Origin: Carallia brachiata
Lineage: Eukaryota; Streptophyta; Magnoliopsida; Malpighiales; Rhizophoraceae
NCBI GenBank assembly: GCA_021464245.1
Contig: JADCRB010000013.1
Span: forward strand, 2,483,702 to 2,547,701
Length of the DNA stretch: 64,000 bases
Direction: 5' to 3'
In this document: piece by piece, positions 11,533 through 25,543 of the stretch
Layout: every line of letters starts with the position of its first letter
Numbering within the stretch: the first letter of the stretch is position 1
The notes under the pieces: model-generated
The model's input: the letters and a program-made list of their open reading frames with translations, nothing else
What the model was told of the DNA's origin: nothing
Database searches by the model: none
Program-made: the position numbers and the translations under genes

Positions 11533-14504
11533 AGTAATTAGAACAATAACGGGAGAGTGGTGTAAAAAAAGAAAAAAAAAAAAGGAATAATAACGGGAGA
11601 TATTTTCCGAGATTTTTTTTTCGAAGAGATTATTAGAGAATATAAAAGCATACTCTCCACATCCCCTCATGAACACAAAACTGGATTTGACAGCAAAAAC
11701 AACATCTAGTGACTGTGAATTTAGTATAAGGAAATTTTGTTGGAATTTTTAAATATAAGTAATATAAGTCGATAGTGGAATGAAAACAATAAAAAAAATA
11801 AATTCTTTAATATTATTAAATAAATTGTTTAACCATTTTAAAATATTACTTCAAAGTTTAAATACCTCTTACGAAAGTCTTTTTAGACATAGTTTGAAAT
11901 TATGGTGTCAACATCGTTAAAGTTTTGTTGACTTCGTGGAATTGGCCGCTATCAAAAATTACAAATTGATCTATACAGAGTTTTAATTTGATCCATTTTT
12001 TAATGAAATATAATTTATCTATAATTTTATATTATATAATAAATAAAATTTATTTAAAATAAAAATAAAAAAATCTTTATATAATATAAAATTGTGAACA
12101 AGTTATACTTATAAAAAATAACTAAAGTTAACAAGTAATTCATCTTTATTATTTTTGATATTTGATATAACATAGCATGGCATGTGATATCAAAACAAAT
12201 ATGGTGATCCAAAACATGTGGGGTCAGTGCCAACTAGTACTTGACGAAAATGTATATATACATATAAAAGAATAACAATCTTACAAATTAAGAAAATAGA
12301 ATCATTCTTAAATACAAATTTTGAGGACTTTTTTAGATACAATAAATTTTCATAGTAAATGTAAACTATTTTATATTATATTTATAACATTTTTATACAA
12401 CAGAAAATAGGTTATATAATGATATGATAAATTTTAATCTAAAATCTATTTAGATTATATAAGATATTATTAATGATTTTTTGAACGAACAAAAAGATCT
12501 ACATGTTGGTCATTAAATATGTAGATTAAAGTCGGAGCAACTTTTATTTATATATCTCATTCAACTGAACTCATAGAAAAAATACTCATCATTTAAACAC
12601 TATTAAATCTAAACAAAGCTCTCCCGAATTGATTACAGTAATTGTAAGTTTGAAACTAGCTATATATGGTCAATGATCAAGCATGACAAATTTAAAATTA
12701 AAATCTCTAAGCACTGTCACTGAAATTCAAAGTCAAGTGGTTAATAAAGAAAATACGTTGAATTATTTTTAAATTATTATTTTAAGTGATAAATATTATT
12801 AACATAGTATAAAATAATTTACAAATAGTATAAAATCTTATTGTTTCTAAATAAATCTGTAAAATTTTATGTCTGAGTAATAAAGTGTAAGCAAATATGA
12901 CGTTTGTAATCCAGATTGTGTGTGTCAGTTTGTCATGAAAATAAATGTGGCTGACTCGTCAACATAAGCACGTTATCATCAGGGATACTAGTTTAACTGA
13001 TAATTCAATATATATTTTTTTTCATTAGCTTAAGTTTCAATCTATGTATTATTGCTTTTAAATGTTAGGGATAGTATTCTTTGAATGTCAAAAATTTTAG
13101 ATTTATTAATATTGTATTTGAGTGTAAGAGAAAGTTATTTGAATTTAATAAAGTTTAAATTATGAGTTTTTCTTATAAAAAAATTAAATGAGGGCGATAA
13201 TAAGTTATAACTCAATTTTAGTTCACAAGTGTGATAATCAATACACATATAATACATTTTTTTTTGTAATTAAAAAAAAAACATAAGCACATTGCTAAAT
13301 TATATAAATCTTAATGATCCTTGTTTTATCTCCCCACATATAAATTAATCCTTGTTTTTAACAAAAAAAATAGATTCATTGTAAGTATATCAGTTATCAG
13401 ATTTACAAATCGAAATTAGAGTATCTCATATATGAGTCTTAAGTTGCAATTAACAATATTAATTAGAAAATATCTAACAGTCTAGTTGTTTAGTTTTAGC
13501 TTGAGAATTAAAAAGGAAAAAAAAAACACAAAATTCAAAGCAAAATTCATCATTTCTCAAGCCAGAAGAAAATGGTTTGGAAGAAAAAAATGGCGTGCCA
13601 ATTTTATGTGTCAGAAAAGGTGCCTAAAACCAATTGAAAAGAAGAAAAGGTACCTACAACCAATGGGAAAGAAAAAATGGACGAAGAGATGACCAAAAAT
13701 AACTTTAATATTTTAACTTCATTTAATTTAGTATTTAATGCTTTTAGGGGTATCATTGTAATTTTATTTATAATTTTTCTTTTTTTACTATTTTTTTATA
13801 TAATTTAAATATAAAATTTTATTTTCTTATTATTTTCTCATATCTTTCTTTTCTCATAACTTTCTTTCTCACAAAAATCTCACAATCTAAACACATCATT
13901 TTAAACGAATCTCCCACTTTTTTTCACCCACAACTAAAAAATATTCTTACAATTAGTTTTATACTTTATCAGCACTTTTATAATTAACATCAGCAACAAA
14001 CATTCTGCTAGCAATATTTTCATGCTATCAATTTTACTGACCACAGTTAAATACTAATTGCTATTTTTAATACTCTAATATGCAATAATGGAATATGTGT
14101 TGCATGACAAACTAAAGTTCAAGTTACAGTCCATCTCGATTTGTCATGATCAATTTGAATTAAATACTCATTCTCAATAAAATTTCAAGTTAAAAATTCT
14201 AAAATTATTTCCAAAATTTAAGGTCTTGAATTCGAGTCTCTTGTGGAACCAATTAACAAAAAAAAGAGATTTTTCACATGCAAGCCAAGTATATGTGTTC
14301 CACGGACATCCACATGTATTATACAAGCAAATTGTTCGTGAACATGATTAAGCATGATCCCCGAATTAGACAATACATATACAAATGGAATTTTGCTTGA
14401 AAAATCCAAAAATAATTAAACAATATACTAGCAAGAATTAATTCAGTTAATAAAAAGATAATTCCTATTCTTTTCCGGGGAACATATTATTAGTAGATAT
14501 TTTA
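11533..14504. other. AT-rich intergenic region
   Basis: About 3 kb with no supported gene. A purine-rich low-complexity frame at 13486-13692 (Lys-rich) has no recognisable domain. A GGTCTTGAATTCGAGTCTC phrase near 14221 resembles a tRNA B box, but no matching A box was found. Confidence 0.5.
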
Positions 14505-14838
14505 AAAGAAAACACTCATTTAAATTCTAAACTTTTATGAAATTTTGTAATTGAATTTTAAATTTTTTTAGCTTTTTCAATTGAGCTCCATACTTTTTAG
14601 ATTTTTTTACAATCGAGTCCTTATATGAATTTGACTATTAAAAAAATGTATTTAACCTAACAGATCTAAAAAGTGTTTAACCTAACGCTCAAATATGTTT
14701 TTTATGGTTAAACTGACAAAAGAACTCGATTATAAAAAATTTTAAAGATATAGAACTCAATTGAAAAAATAAAAAAGTTTAGTATTCAATTATAAAAATT
14801 TATAAAAATTTAAAACTTAAATAAGTATTATTTAGAAT
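14505..14838. repeat. Long-inverted-repeat MITE (hairpin)
   Basis: The first and last roughly 95 bases are imperfect inverted repeats of each other: CTCATTTAAATTCTAAACTT on the left matches, on the opposite strand from the right end, CTTATTTAAGTTTTAAATTT. Shared internal phrases include TTCAATTGAG. The stem could form a hairpin RNA if transcribed. No target duplication could be fixed with confidence. Confidence 0.6.
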
Positions 14839-15799
14839 GTGGAGGAGCACCACGTTGAGTAGCGGAACACATCCTTATCAAAATCTTCTACTAAAGGCTT
14901 AATTTAGATGGACGCGCAACTTGGTCAATAGAAAGAAGCAGATGTATGCGAATGACCTGATTATATCGATACACAATTTCATGAATTTAATTTCATGAAT
15001 TTATTTGGATAAAAAAATTTATACTATATGTAAAATATAAAAATACTACACAAATAATATTTTATACAATGTAGAGACAATTTAGTTTTTATAAAATATA
15101 ATTTTTATAGTATAAAATATTTTTAATATAGTTTAAATCTTTTTGTACCGTCACTCATTATGGCTTAGTGGTCTAAGGATGCGTTAGAACTATGCAAGTT
15201 ATGAATTAGAATATTGTCAAGACATTCAGTAAATACAAATGTATGTTTGTCGTTATATAGTTCTAAAAGCAAATAGGACACCATAAAGTTTACTCTTTTG
15301 CCAGATAAAGATAGAGACGTAGCTAGTCCTATAGTGCAATTAACAACATTTTCTCTCATTATAAAATATCACTCATATTTTTCCATTTTTTTAAAAGAAT
15401 AAAATCACTTTTTTTGTGAGTTTATGAACAAAAGATTTCCCATAAAGAAAATAGTAAATAAGAAAACATAAGTGGTTGTTTGGGTTAGTTACTTGCTAAT
15501 TTTACTAATATTTTTTTAAAATATAATACACACATAATTTTATAATGTACAAATTTATTTTATTTTATTTTTTTAATTTTAACTAAACCCTACACTTAAA
15601 TTTGTTTTATTCACATTTAAAATTGAGTTAATTTGACACATATGTTAAGTTAATTAAATTAAAAATCCCCTTTCATTCTCAACACCAAGACAACTACCAG
15701 GAAAGTCGTTAGGACAATTTCCATAACTTGGAAGAGCAACTAAGGAGACGCTTCAAGCTGCTGAGTCAAACTTAAAGATATTTATTCTCCCGTGGTTGG
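14839..15799. other. AT-rich spacer before the tandem array
   Basis: No gene recognised. A 64-codon minus-strand frame at 15165-15359 has no recognisable features. Confidence 0.45.
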
Positions 15800-15838
15800 A
15801 ATTCATCGATACACTACACAAAACAAAGAGTTTTTTTT

Positions 15839-16130
15839 TTTTAATATAAGTCAGATCAATAATATTAAGAATAGAAAGCAAGATCGAGAGAGGGATCGAT
15901 GCAGAAAAGATACCAAGAATCTTCCACCAACTTACCAAGAAGACAAGTCAAATTCACACCCTCTATCTACTTATATCAAAAGTCTATTTAAAAATGATGT
16001 TAAAAAAAAATTGGTCTATTTAAACACCAAAGCTTTTGATGGTTGGCTATCCACCATTAGATTTTCATATATATTATTGTCCACTTGAATAAATTTTTCT
16101 TTGTCCCTTCCGGGCAAGGTTCGTTATCTG
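15839..16130 (+). repeat. Block shared by units A, B and C (array marker)
   Basis: It contains the phrases TCAGATCAATAATATTAAGAA, CAGAAAAGATACCAAGA and TTTTGATGGTTGGCTATCC, which recur near 31020-31130 plus 32955-33050 and at 43450-43760. In unit B the block is split by two later insertions. No function is visible. Confidence 0.65.
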
Positions 16131-17467
16131 CCTTCACGTTCATTGTAATTTAGTTTATTCTTTCTTTCTGTTTTCCCCTCCCATTATTCCATTTTTGAAA
16201 TTGATTTCACACTTCATCTAATTTTCTTGTGGCCATCATTTTTCAGTCAAAGTATGCTCAATGTCTTGTGAAAGGTTTTATTTCAAATGAACAAGTTCCA
16301 AAAAGCTTCTTGATGTGGACGAGTCAACTTGATGTGTCGTGAAGCATTATTATTATTGTTAAATGTATATTTATAATCTTCATCAATAACTTCAATTATA
16401 CATTAAAAGATTAAATATACGTTTAATATTCCCGAAATTTGTTATGAATTTAGCCTTGATTAAAAGGAGACTTGTACAATTATGTCATAAACTAGCTAGC
16501 TAGTCAATAGTAAATTAAAAAATCTGAATGGTGCCTAACAACAGACAAAGCTCTTTTTCCTTCATCTTTCTTTGCTCTTTCCTGGTCCTTGCAAACATAG
16601 TTGACCTAAGCCTTCGTTTGTAGAAAGTCTCTTCAAAAGTTAAAGCCACCTTCACACATAAACCATTAATTCAATTATAAGATTTTATACGTGAAAATTA
16701 ATAAGAATTATTTTACATGGTCACTAGTAAGATAATTTTTTTTTTCCAGGCAGCGGGTTGTAGTTAATAATTGAAGAAAATTTTCGAAATTGTTTTATAT
16801 AGTAATCAAACTAATTATTTATGGCATTTATATGAAACTATATGATTTTATGCAACTTGTAGCGCGCGCGCGTGTATATACAGTGGTCATAGTGAGTGGT
16901 TGTTCCTGTTCAAAAGGTTACATCAAATACTTGTTGAAGTTGCCCCATCTCTTCATGTGGGTTTCCATATAATTCACTTGAGAAACATCAATATATTCTC
17001 ATTTGACTCATCATGCTTTTATGATTAGTCGATTGACTGTATACTTTTAGCCCATTTCAAAGTCTTGAGTGTTTGATTTTTTTTTTTTTTTTAATTTATA
17101 TGTGATGAGTGTGGAGGGAACCAATACACGGCTGCCTTGAAGGTAAGCCCTTTTTGCTTTCTTCCAAAACTTGGAAATTAACGGCTTCTTTTTGGAAGTG
17201 GAATTAGTGTCATAAATTATTTATTGATTCCAACGATGGCTTTTGAACAGGAAAAGTTGTTGAAGTTGCAATGTGGGGCAGCTTATCCAGCTATATTTGG
17301 CTAAGCTGCAGCCATCCACAGAACTTTAACCCAGCCACGGCTTCTTGCGTTAGCATTCACCCGCGAGGTCTTCGTAGTTGGAGAATAGATTAATGATGAA
17401 TACTGTGAGAACTAAAGATTTGGAGTCTTTGGTTTTGCATTTTAAAGACAATGAACCATTTAAAGGT

Positions 17468-17969
17468 AGTGCTCCTGTTGCTGATTTAAAAATTAGAAAT
17501 TGCGATATTTATTTAAATTTTGTAAAAGTTATTAATTACTAATAAATAATTTAAAAAGTAACTGATTGAAAAAGTAAGTATAAATTACTTTTTGAAATAT
17601 CAATCGCTAATGTGTTTTAAAAATACTAAATTACCCTTAACATTTAATTCTAATTTCTGCCCTGTTTTTCTTTTCATATCCAGAAGCATCACGTTATCCT
17701 CTAGTTTCCTTTTTCACTTTGTTTTTCGGTTCAATGGTTTTGTGCGCTCTCTCTCTCGAACCAACGTTTTGTTTATTTTTGAGAAAATCTCTCTTTCCCC
17801 TAGGCACAATTTAACCAAAAAAAAAAAAAAATGCAGATAGACGCATGAACACTTGCAATAACTATCATGCACAATTACAGTTATACAAATACACATAGCT
17901 CATGAGTTTAACTTTTTCAATTTTAACTTATGTCAAATTGAAACTACGCTAAACAGCTCCCTATAAATA

Positions 17970-18009
<40 letters not shown>

Positions 18010-18335
18010 TCAATATTATTTTGGTCTGCTATAAAGATAATAATTAATTGATGTTGAAGTCATAAATTTAATCAGTTTTTATTTTTTATTTATAAACACA
18101 TATATTTTTATGATAGTAATTTAGATTAAGTAGAGAAAAATATATTATCAATTACAATAAAATAAAAATAAAATGTCTAAAATAATCATTTTAATATTTA
18201 AAAAGCAACAACTAGCAACAATTTAACCAAATATTTTTATTTATCTGTAATAGTAATAGCAATCAGTAATCGGCAACAACAACAGTAATTAACAACAACA
18301 GTAATCAACAACAAATAAAGCAAACAGGCTCTTAT
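17468..18335. mobile_element. Possible MITE containing an (AAT)n microsatellite
   Basis: Left end GCTCCTGTTGCTGATT and right end, read inward, GAGCCTGTTTGCTTTATT are similar. This sequence is absent from the corresponding position in units B and C. The (AAT)n tract at 17966-18010 lies inside. The boundaries are approximate and the family is uncertain. Confidence 0.35.
17966..18010. repeat. (AAT)n microsatellite
   Basis: An uninterrupted run of about 15 AAT units. Confidence 0.9.
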
Positions 18336-18642
18336 ACTATAAATAATATGATGCATTTATTTGTCAAAAAACCCCTAAAAAATTCAACAATATGCCTTTA
18401 TAGTGGAACTGAGTTAATATTTTTAGGAAAATTTTTTTTTCAAAAACAAATTTTTGTTTTAGCGTACACTATGTTGATCTACACTTTAAATTTTAATATA
18501 ATACTAATTTAATTTTAAATTTCATTTTATATTTTTTGTTTCATTTTTTTTTAATATAATTACATGAAAATAAAAAAGAGTGGTTTCATTTTTGAAAGAG
18601 TGTCCGAACAATACAGCGCACTATCTCCGCTATTTATTTTTA

Positions 18643-19340
18643 AGGGTCGTTTGGTTTGTAGTATAGAATTAGAATCGGAATCAGAATTAAATAGAATCGG
18701 AATTGGAATGACTAAAATTATAATCTATTTGGTTTACTCTGAAATCATAATCGAATTCCTTTTGTTGTTATTTGGTTTAGTAAAGAATCAGAATCAAAAT
18801 TATTTTCTTAAACTATTTAAATAATCTAAAATTAAAAATTTATTAATATCAAATTAAAAAGTATGAAATACAAAAAATATTATAATGTAATGTCAAATTA
18901 AAAAATATTAAATTACCATAAAAATAAAATTAAAAATTATAATAAAAACTAATAACAATAATAATAATATACTTCACAATGATAACCATAAATAGAAAAT
19001 CCAAAAAGAAAATCTTAACATAAAATTTTATTGTTATTATAATGATAATCAATTGTTAATTTATAATTTAAATATTTTTGAAATTTAAATTTTTTCTAAT
19101 TATAATACTATGACATATTATTATTAATAAGTAGTAATGGTAATGACAATAATAACAACAACAATAAAAATAATATTAATTATTATTATTATTATTATGA
19201 AAATAATATTTTAGATATTATAAAATAATTTATTAATAATAAATATATGATTATTTTAACTATAAAATTATATTAGTCTTTACAATTTAATTATTATCTT
19301 AAGTTTTGAAATATTTAATTTTTATTATAATATACAAATG

Positions 19341-19379
<39 letters not shown>

Positions 19380-19658
19380 TATATTATTATTTTATGAATA
19401 AATAAATAAAAAAGGCAATATAATAACAATATAAAAAAAAACATGGGAAAGTGGAGAAATTTGAGGAGTTAGAAATAGTTAAGAAGAGAATGAAAATAAT
19501 TGATGTAATACTTAAAAATTATGATTCCCTTAAAATAGAGAATCTCATTCCCCTTTTTAAAGAAATAAGAATGTATTTTTCATAAAACAAATAATAGAAT
19601 GTGAATTAAGGAGTTGATTTTCATTCCCACATAACTTTTTTCCTAAATAAACACCCCC
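18643..19658. mobile_element. PIF/Harbinger-type MITE
   Basis: The left terminus AGGGTCGTTTGGTTTG and the right terminus, read inward, GGGGGTGTTTATTTAGG form an imperfect terminal inverted repeat flanked by TTA on both sides (18640-18642, 19659-19661). Subterminal GAATCGGAATCAGAATT on the left is echoed by GAATG/ATTCC motifs on the right. The core is AT-rich with ATT repeats and has no transposase. Confidence 0.65.
19342..19375. repeat. (ATT)n microsatellite
   Basis: About 11 ATT units inside the Harbinger-type MITE. Confidence 0.9.
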
Positions 19659-20594
19659 TTAGTCTTACATGGACATGGGTTCGCCATCTAATAGTTTCTT
19701 AGAAGACACTTTAATAAAAGGTTCAACCGTTAACTTCAACATTTCGAGAAACAGCTCAATGGTTACAGCTTAGAAGTCAATTACAGACGTCTTACGTTAT
19801 ATTCTAGAGAGAGAAAGTGTAAAATTATAAAAATGAGAAGAGTTATTTTATTAGAATAACTTATGATCAATATGTCTTTAAATGAAAAAAAAAAACTCAA
19901 GTTCTATTCTTAAAATGAAGTGTTAGGTTCATAAAAATTAAAAAAAGTTATTTTCATTTGATAACTTAAAAGTCAGTCTCCTAATAGATAAAAATAATTT
20001 TACAGTGTGATGCGTCCTTTAAGAAATAAAATTAGTGCAACTTTTAATATCTTCCTATTACTCTAGAAATCATCCAAGGTAAAAACTTGGTAACAAATTA
20101 ATGCATCTTTTTCGCCATTAATCTGTGTTGGAGTCCCCTCATCGTCACTTTCTCTAAAGTGAGCGATAATATTATAGTGCAGTATTGAATTTTAGATTTA
20201 TTAACACTGTGATCAGATTTAAAGATGACCTACTTAGCCCAACCAGTATTTGACGAAGGATTCTTTTTTTGAAGAGATTGAATAAGGATAAAATGTGTAA
20301 TTCTCAATCTTAATTAATATATGTAATGACTTACGATACACATTATTTTATATTAAAAAAATAATAATATTACTCTAGATTAATTAATGTCTCTCTAAGA
20401 AAACATATTAGAATGCGGGAACACCATAACGGTCTCATTGTTGGGGATCGATAGATTGATTGATAGCTACATTACTTTATAACACGATAACAGCCTCTGT
20501 GAAAAGAAATTGGAATGAGGGAATCCAATACTGGCCTTATTGTTGTGGATCTCGTTTCTTATTATTTATTTATTTATTTTTAAATTGCTGTGGA

Positions 20595-20838
20595 TCACGT
20601 TGTGGCTTTTGATTCAGTATTATGTTGTGCCTACTTTTCGGCTCAGCAAAAAAATTACACTATTTTTTTTGACACGAATATCACGCGAGTAAAATGAGAG
20701 TATGCATTTAATGGTCGTGACTATGACATTTAAAATGTGTAACCAACAAGATCTCCAAACATTAATAGAATAAATTAAAAAAATTTCGCTAAAATATGTT
20801 GCTAACAATAATGGCCAAAAGTATGCACATAAAGGATT

Positions 20839-20850
<12 letters not shown>
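20595..20850 (+). repeat. Conserved upstream block of the BAHD unit (A)
   Basis: Strongly similar to 34715-34945 and 46165-46420, with shared phrases GCATTTAATGGTCGTGACTA, GACATTTAAAATGTG and TATGCACATAAAG. Its position 0.6-5 kb upstream of each BAHD gene fits a duplicated distal promoter or simply duplicated spacer. No ORF is conserved. Confidence 0.7.
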
Positions 20851-20870
<20 letters not shown>

Positions 20871-20886
20871 CACACACACACCACAT
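20845..20886. repeat. (CA)n microsatellite
   Basis: A CA/TG dinucleotide run with two CC interruptions, followed by a short AT run. It generates spurious Cys-Val-rich reading frames on the minus strand. Confidence 0.9.
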
Positions 20887-20986
20887 ATATATATATGTAT
20901 TGTTTGTCTATTTTCATGAAGGAATGTACAAAAAAATTTAAAAAAAAATCCTGAAGGAGCATGAATTTTGAGTAAATGAAGGAGCA

Positions 20987-23214
20987 CGAAATTGTGGAAT
21001 CTATTTTATGATTTCACATGTAGGAGAAGCTTAGAAAAAGCTTCCCTACAAATCTAGCTACCACATGGCAACATTCACGATTTTTTCTTTTAATTCTTTA
21101 TACATTTCTTAAAAATAATATGATTAAAATGACAATCATATCTCAATAATAAAAATTTTCCCTGCATGCAANTTTCCTTGATCTTTATTATATATTAATG
21201 ACAATTAAGAAGCCATTATGGTAATTATTTTGTAACGAAAAAGATTTAATTTTCGCATTTTAAAGTTGACAATAAATAGTCATAAAAATTCAGCCTAGAT
21301 AAAATTATAAGAATCCACACGAAAAAACACAAGTCACCATTCATATATAAAATATAATTACAAAAGCATAAAAATTATTCACATATTTACATGATAGTTT
21401 TCCGTGTTTGGATTTTTAAAAGCTTAATTATGAGATTTTTAATTTTTTAATTTAATAAATTATTAATGATTGTAGTCTTTTATACTATTTAAGAGTTCAA
21501 TAATTATAATTTTTTCAATATGCAATTAAAATTAGAATTAGATTATCGTATCAATCATCTTTTTAACATTATAAAAGTATAAATATTTTTACTTGTATTA
21601 CTATTCTTTTACTTTGTTTTAATTAAATTCCTCAATTTCAAGTTTTAACTTTTTCATCCAAATAATTTTTTATTAAGATTAGTGCTTATAATTAATGATA
21701 ATTATTTTAATTTTTTTATTATATTAAAAAGTTTGTAGTTTTCTTTCAACTGATTTCTCAAAGAGAAGTTTTTGATTGGTACTTATTGATAATTATTTGA
21801 TTTTCAATCTTTTATTTAATTGTTTTTTTGTGTTCTCTTTCTTTTTTTTTTAATCTTTTGTTATAATTTTTCTTCTACAGTACGCACTTAATTTCATCTT
21901 TTTAAACCGACATGTTTTTGAACTAAGGGTATGTTTTTTAAACCGATATGTTTGATTTTCAACATGTTTTGGTACCTATAGAGGTCTTGGTACGCAATCA
22001 GTACCTAGGATTTGTTTTTGTTTTATTTTTGTTTTGGTCCACTGATTTTTTAAAGAAAAAAATAATTTGTCAAATTCATCTTTTTTCTTAAAAATTAACT
22101 ATTTGATCAAAAATAAGAAAAAAAAATATTTATTCCCAAATCTTCTTTTTTTTCCTTAAAATCAATTTAATTAAACTGTTTTTAATTTGAAAAAACTGTA
22201 AAAACAAATTTGGTTTAAAACATATTTAAACAACAAAAATAATACTTGACATTTGAATGTCTTTTTGTTTTTTCATTTCAAATAAAATACAAGCGAAAAT
22301 AAAAGTTTCAACAAATTTAATAACTAATGCCCTCACACCGGTCTAATACTAGTTTAATATAATTAACAATAAAGATAAATATTACCAAAGTTTTTTCGTG
22401 AACCTTTACAAAAATTTTTAAATTTTAGGATAATACTAAATCTACTTAAAATTTAATTTTAAAAAATGAAAAATTATAAAATATTCCTTACTACAATGGC
22501 CAAAAATATCAATTCATAAAAAATCGTAAAAAAAAAATTCGTACTATATATAACTACTACCTAATTAATAACCTTCTTTTCATTCTTTTTCATTAAGATT
22601 CTCTTTCTCGCACTCCATTTCTAAAACTTCTCGGTAACCTCTTGGCCCACGAATAGAATGTCCTTAAAGTCCACCACGTTGGGGTCTCTCTCTGCCGCTC
22701 CATAACTCACCCCTCATCATGTTTTTTTTTCCTCTAAAAAATCTTTTTTTGTGTTTCCACCAACAAAGGCAAATGAAGAAGTTTTTGCTCATCCACAATG
22801 AGATTTAAGCTACTGACATAGGAGCGATAGATCTGTAAATTAAACAGACATTTTTTTCCCACATTGTTGGAGGAGGTAAATATGTTTGGTAAACCAATAA
22901 TTATACGTTTTAATCTTTTTCTATTATAAATAATTGTGTTTATGTGCATTTTGCTCCTTACTAATTTGGTGTGCCCTTTTCTTAATAGAGCTGCTCAAAT
23001 GGATTCACCAGCATAGAAATTCTTATTAATTGGGTTTTTGCTTTGGTTGTGTATGGTTGGATTCATTTGCTGATATACCTATAAATTGTTACAGTTAGGA
23101 AAAATAACCAAAAAAGAAAGCTTCCTAATTAAAATGCCAAAGAAATTTACTTAAAATGTTATTGCATATTTGCTAATATTGTATTTCCTAATTATTAGTT
23201 ATCATTTACTTCGA
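20987..23214. other. Unit-A-specific AT-rich stretch, no gene
   Basis: This 2.2 kb is absent from units B and C, so it is inserted or independently retained. It contains the single ambiguous base of the window at 21172. No coding frame, terminal repeat or poly(A) tail could be assigned. Confidence 0.45.
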
Positions 23215-23770
23215 GCTCAGTTATTGTCAAGCCTTAACAATGGACCTGCAAAACAGCAAGACTTAGGCCAGGAGTGCTCCAACGTAAACATTCCGACACT
23301 GCAATAAGGAACAACAATGGGGACCCTAATTGTCCTCGTACAAGGCCTGTGAGGAAGAGGTTTCAGAAGAAGGGCACCTCATAGATGTGGGGATGTGCAT
23401 ACGGAGTGTGAGTAGAGGAAGAGGAGAAGAGAGTCGAGTAAGGGAGACCGCCTGAGAGCTTACATAGAGTTCCTGGGAGAAAACCCCCTCGTAAGAGTGT
23501 GCTTCTCCTGCTTTTATAACTACTTGAGCTTTGACAGTAGTTTAATGCTTGACAGAACTTCTGTTTGATATGTGATGGATGGTGTGTGGTGACGTGGGAC
23601 TATCGGAGAGGTAGCTTAAAAGTCAGGGAGCTCGAGAGTGTCTTGCAAGTTATCTGATGAGCTGTCTCCACACAACCTATTTAAGCTGTTTGTGGGCTGA
23701 GTGGTAAGGCTTAAGCTTGAGTGTGAGGCTTGAACTTGCTAGTCAAAGTTTATAGTAAAGATGTCTATCA
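23215..23770. mobile_element. LTR-like GC-richer fragment (unit A)
   Basis: It stands out from the AT-rich surroundings. It has phrases typical of plant Gypsy LTRs: CCGACACTGCAATAAGG, GGGGACCC, and a promoter-like GCTTTTATAACTACTTGAG followed by a GAGCT-rich tail. A comparable fragment with GACACTCAAGTTAGTGAC and GAGCT repeats lies at 33115-33735. No internal coding region is present, so this is at most a solo LTR. The ends were not resolved. Confidence 0.45.
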
Positions 23771-24583
23771 CTAATTGATGAACGCTTATTTTACTATTTT
23801 TAAATAGATATCTAAAAGTCACCTGACGTGCAGCCTAAACTCTACTATAAAATATGTAATTATCAGCAAGATGAATGTATAAATGTTAAAAGCAAAACAT
23901 GAATTTATTAAATGGTGTCTGACACATATCAATAATACTTTAAATTTAGAAATATTTTTAAATACATAACCATATATATATACAGTAAAAACATAGAAAT
24001 CTGAATTATTAAATTAAGAAAGATATGTTAAATTTTAAAAAAAAAAAATAAATAATTATTAAATATAATTAAATTAATTATATATTTTTCACATACTTTA
24101 CCAAATGTACTTTTGCTCAAAGTTATGTGCCCTTATAACATAACCATTTTGGCCGGAACATGGTCATAAAACGTGTCCTCTAAGTCTTGCAATTAAATTT
24201 TGATTTTTTGGGCAAGAAAGATGCGTTTTACCTACTCTTTTCGTCTTTTTTTAATATTTTAGATTTAATGTGAGAGGGACAATTGAAGAGATTAAATATT
24301 TAAATCTCTCACCTTATTTTTGTTGATATATTCTTAATATTATTTGAGTTACAAATTCATCGCGTGTTTTATCTACTTATATGTGAGAGTTTTATATATG
24401 TGATATATATGAAATTCGCCCAAATATATGGTTTTTCAGTAAAATGTTACTTATCAAAGTGTAGACCATCAATTGCCAAAATGTTGATTGCATTCTGTTG
24501 ACCGAGCAGAGCGTTGTGGATCTACGCAATATTCCATATCAAAATGGTTGCACCATTTGCAGAAATTTCCTGTGAACAAAAAG

Positions 24584-24722
24584 ATTGCATATTTAGAAAT
24601 TTTAGAGGTCAGGAATACTTCAGATTTACATTAGTTGCATATTTAGAAATTTTAGAGGTCAGGAATACGTCAGGTTTACATTAGACTTACCCTAAATGTA
24701 AGACATGCATATTTAGAAATTT
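24584..24722 (+). repeat. 50-bp tandem repeat, 2.4 copies
   Basis: Two adjacent 50-bp units (24584-24633 and 24634-24683) differ at two positions. A partial third, beginning GCATATTTAGAAATTTT, follows at 24706. They lie in the unit-A-specific insertion upstream of BAHD copy A. Confidence 0.85.
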
Positions 24723-25377
24723 TCTTCTCAACTATAAATGATGCTTGCCGGAAAGTTATGAAGACAATTACTTGCAATTACCATCCTTCGTTAAAGTAAA
24801 AAAAAAAAGAATCAATTTGCTGAAAGTTATTGGGACAATTTGGGACAATCAAAGCTGATAGTGGGTTCTCAAGAATAAGGATTGAATTAACTAATCATTA
24901 ATTTTTTTTTATTAAGAGGTTTAATGAATTGTGAGTCATATAATTGAAATAATTTTTTTCATTTATAAATTTTATAACCATATTTTTTATTAAATGTAAG
25001 ATTTTAAAAATAAAAATCTAAATTTATAATCACTAAACGAATTAATCGACTTTTGTGTAGCAAAAGAGGATAATCTTTCAAGTTATGTCACCGTTTTTAG
25101 CCTGATATTATATCAACTAAAATGTTTCTATTCCCAACCGAGAACACTATCGTTACACGCGTCTCACGAGCCAACTCGGAGCCACAAGCCGAAGTATGTT
25201 TGCCAATAACCCAAGTCAAGTCAATAGTCACAGTCAATTAATGGGCCAGAATAGCTAGGAAAGTCACGGGCAATTTCATAACTACCCTTACGCTATTTTT
25301 TAATTTTTTTGTTCCAACACTACCCTTACACCACAAAACAAAGGGATGGTTGTTGACTTTTAAGCTTGGCCTCTTAC

Positions 25378-25385
25378 TATAAATA
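25378..25385 (+). promoter_or_regulatory. TATA box of BAHD copy A
   Basis: TATAAATA within the conserved core promoter phrase GCTTGGCCTCTTACTATAAA, which recurs before copies B and C. It lies 166 bp before the ATG. In this copy about 1.1 kb of foreign sequence (24235-25330) separates the TATA region from the rest of the conserved promoter. Confidence 0.7.
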
Positions 25386-25543
25386 GACTGCCTTTGAAAC
25401 ACTTAATCTGACAAACCACGCATAGAAGCCAGCCAATTTCTCTTCCATTCTCTCATTTTCTTTTTGTCTTGAGAGCACCATACTAAGATTTTCTTTCCCA
25501 ACGAACATTTTTGGCATTTTCGTTACGTTAAACATTTTGTACA

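Noticed and set aside
20620..20987. Cys-Val-rich minus-strand peptides
   Set aside because: They are translations of the (CA)n microsatellite.
24584..24722. CRISPR-like array
   Set aside because: The units are contiguous 50-bp tandem repeats without unique spacers, and this is a plant nuclear sequence.
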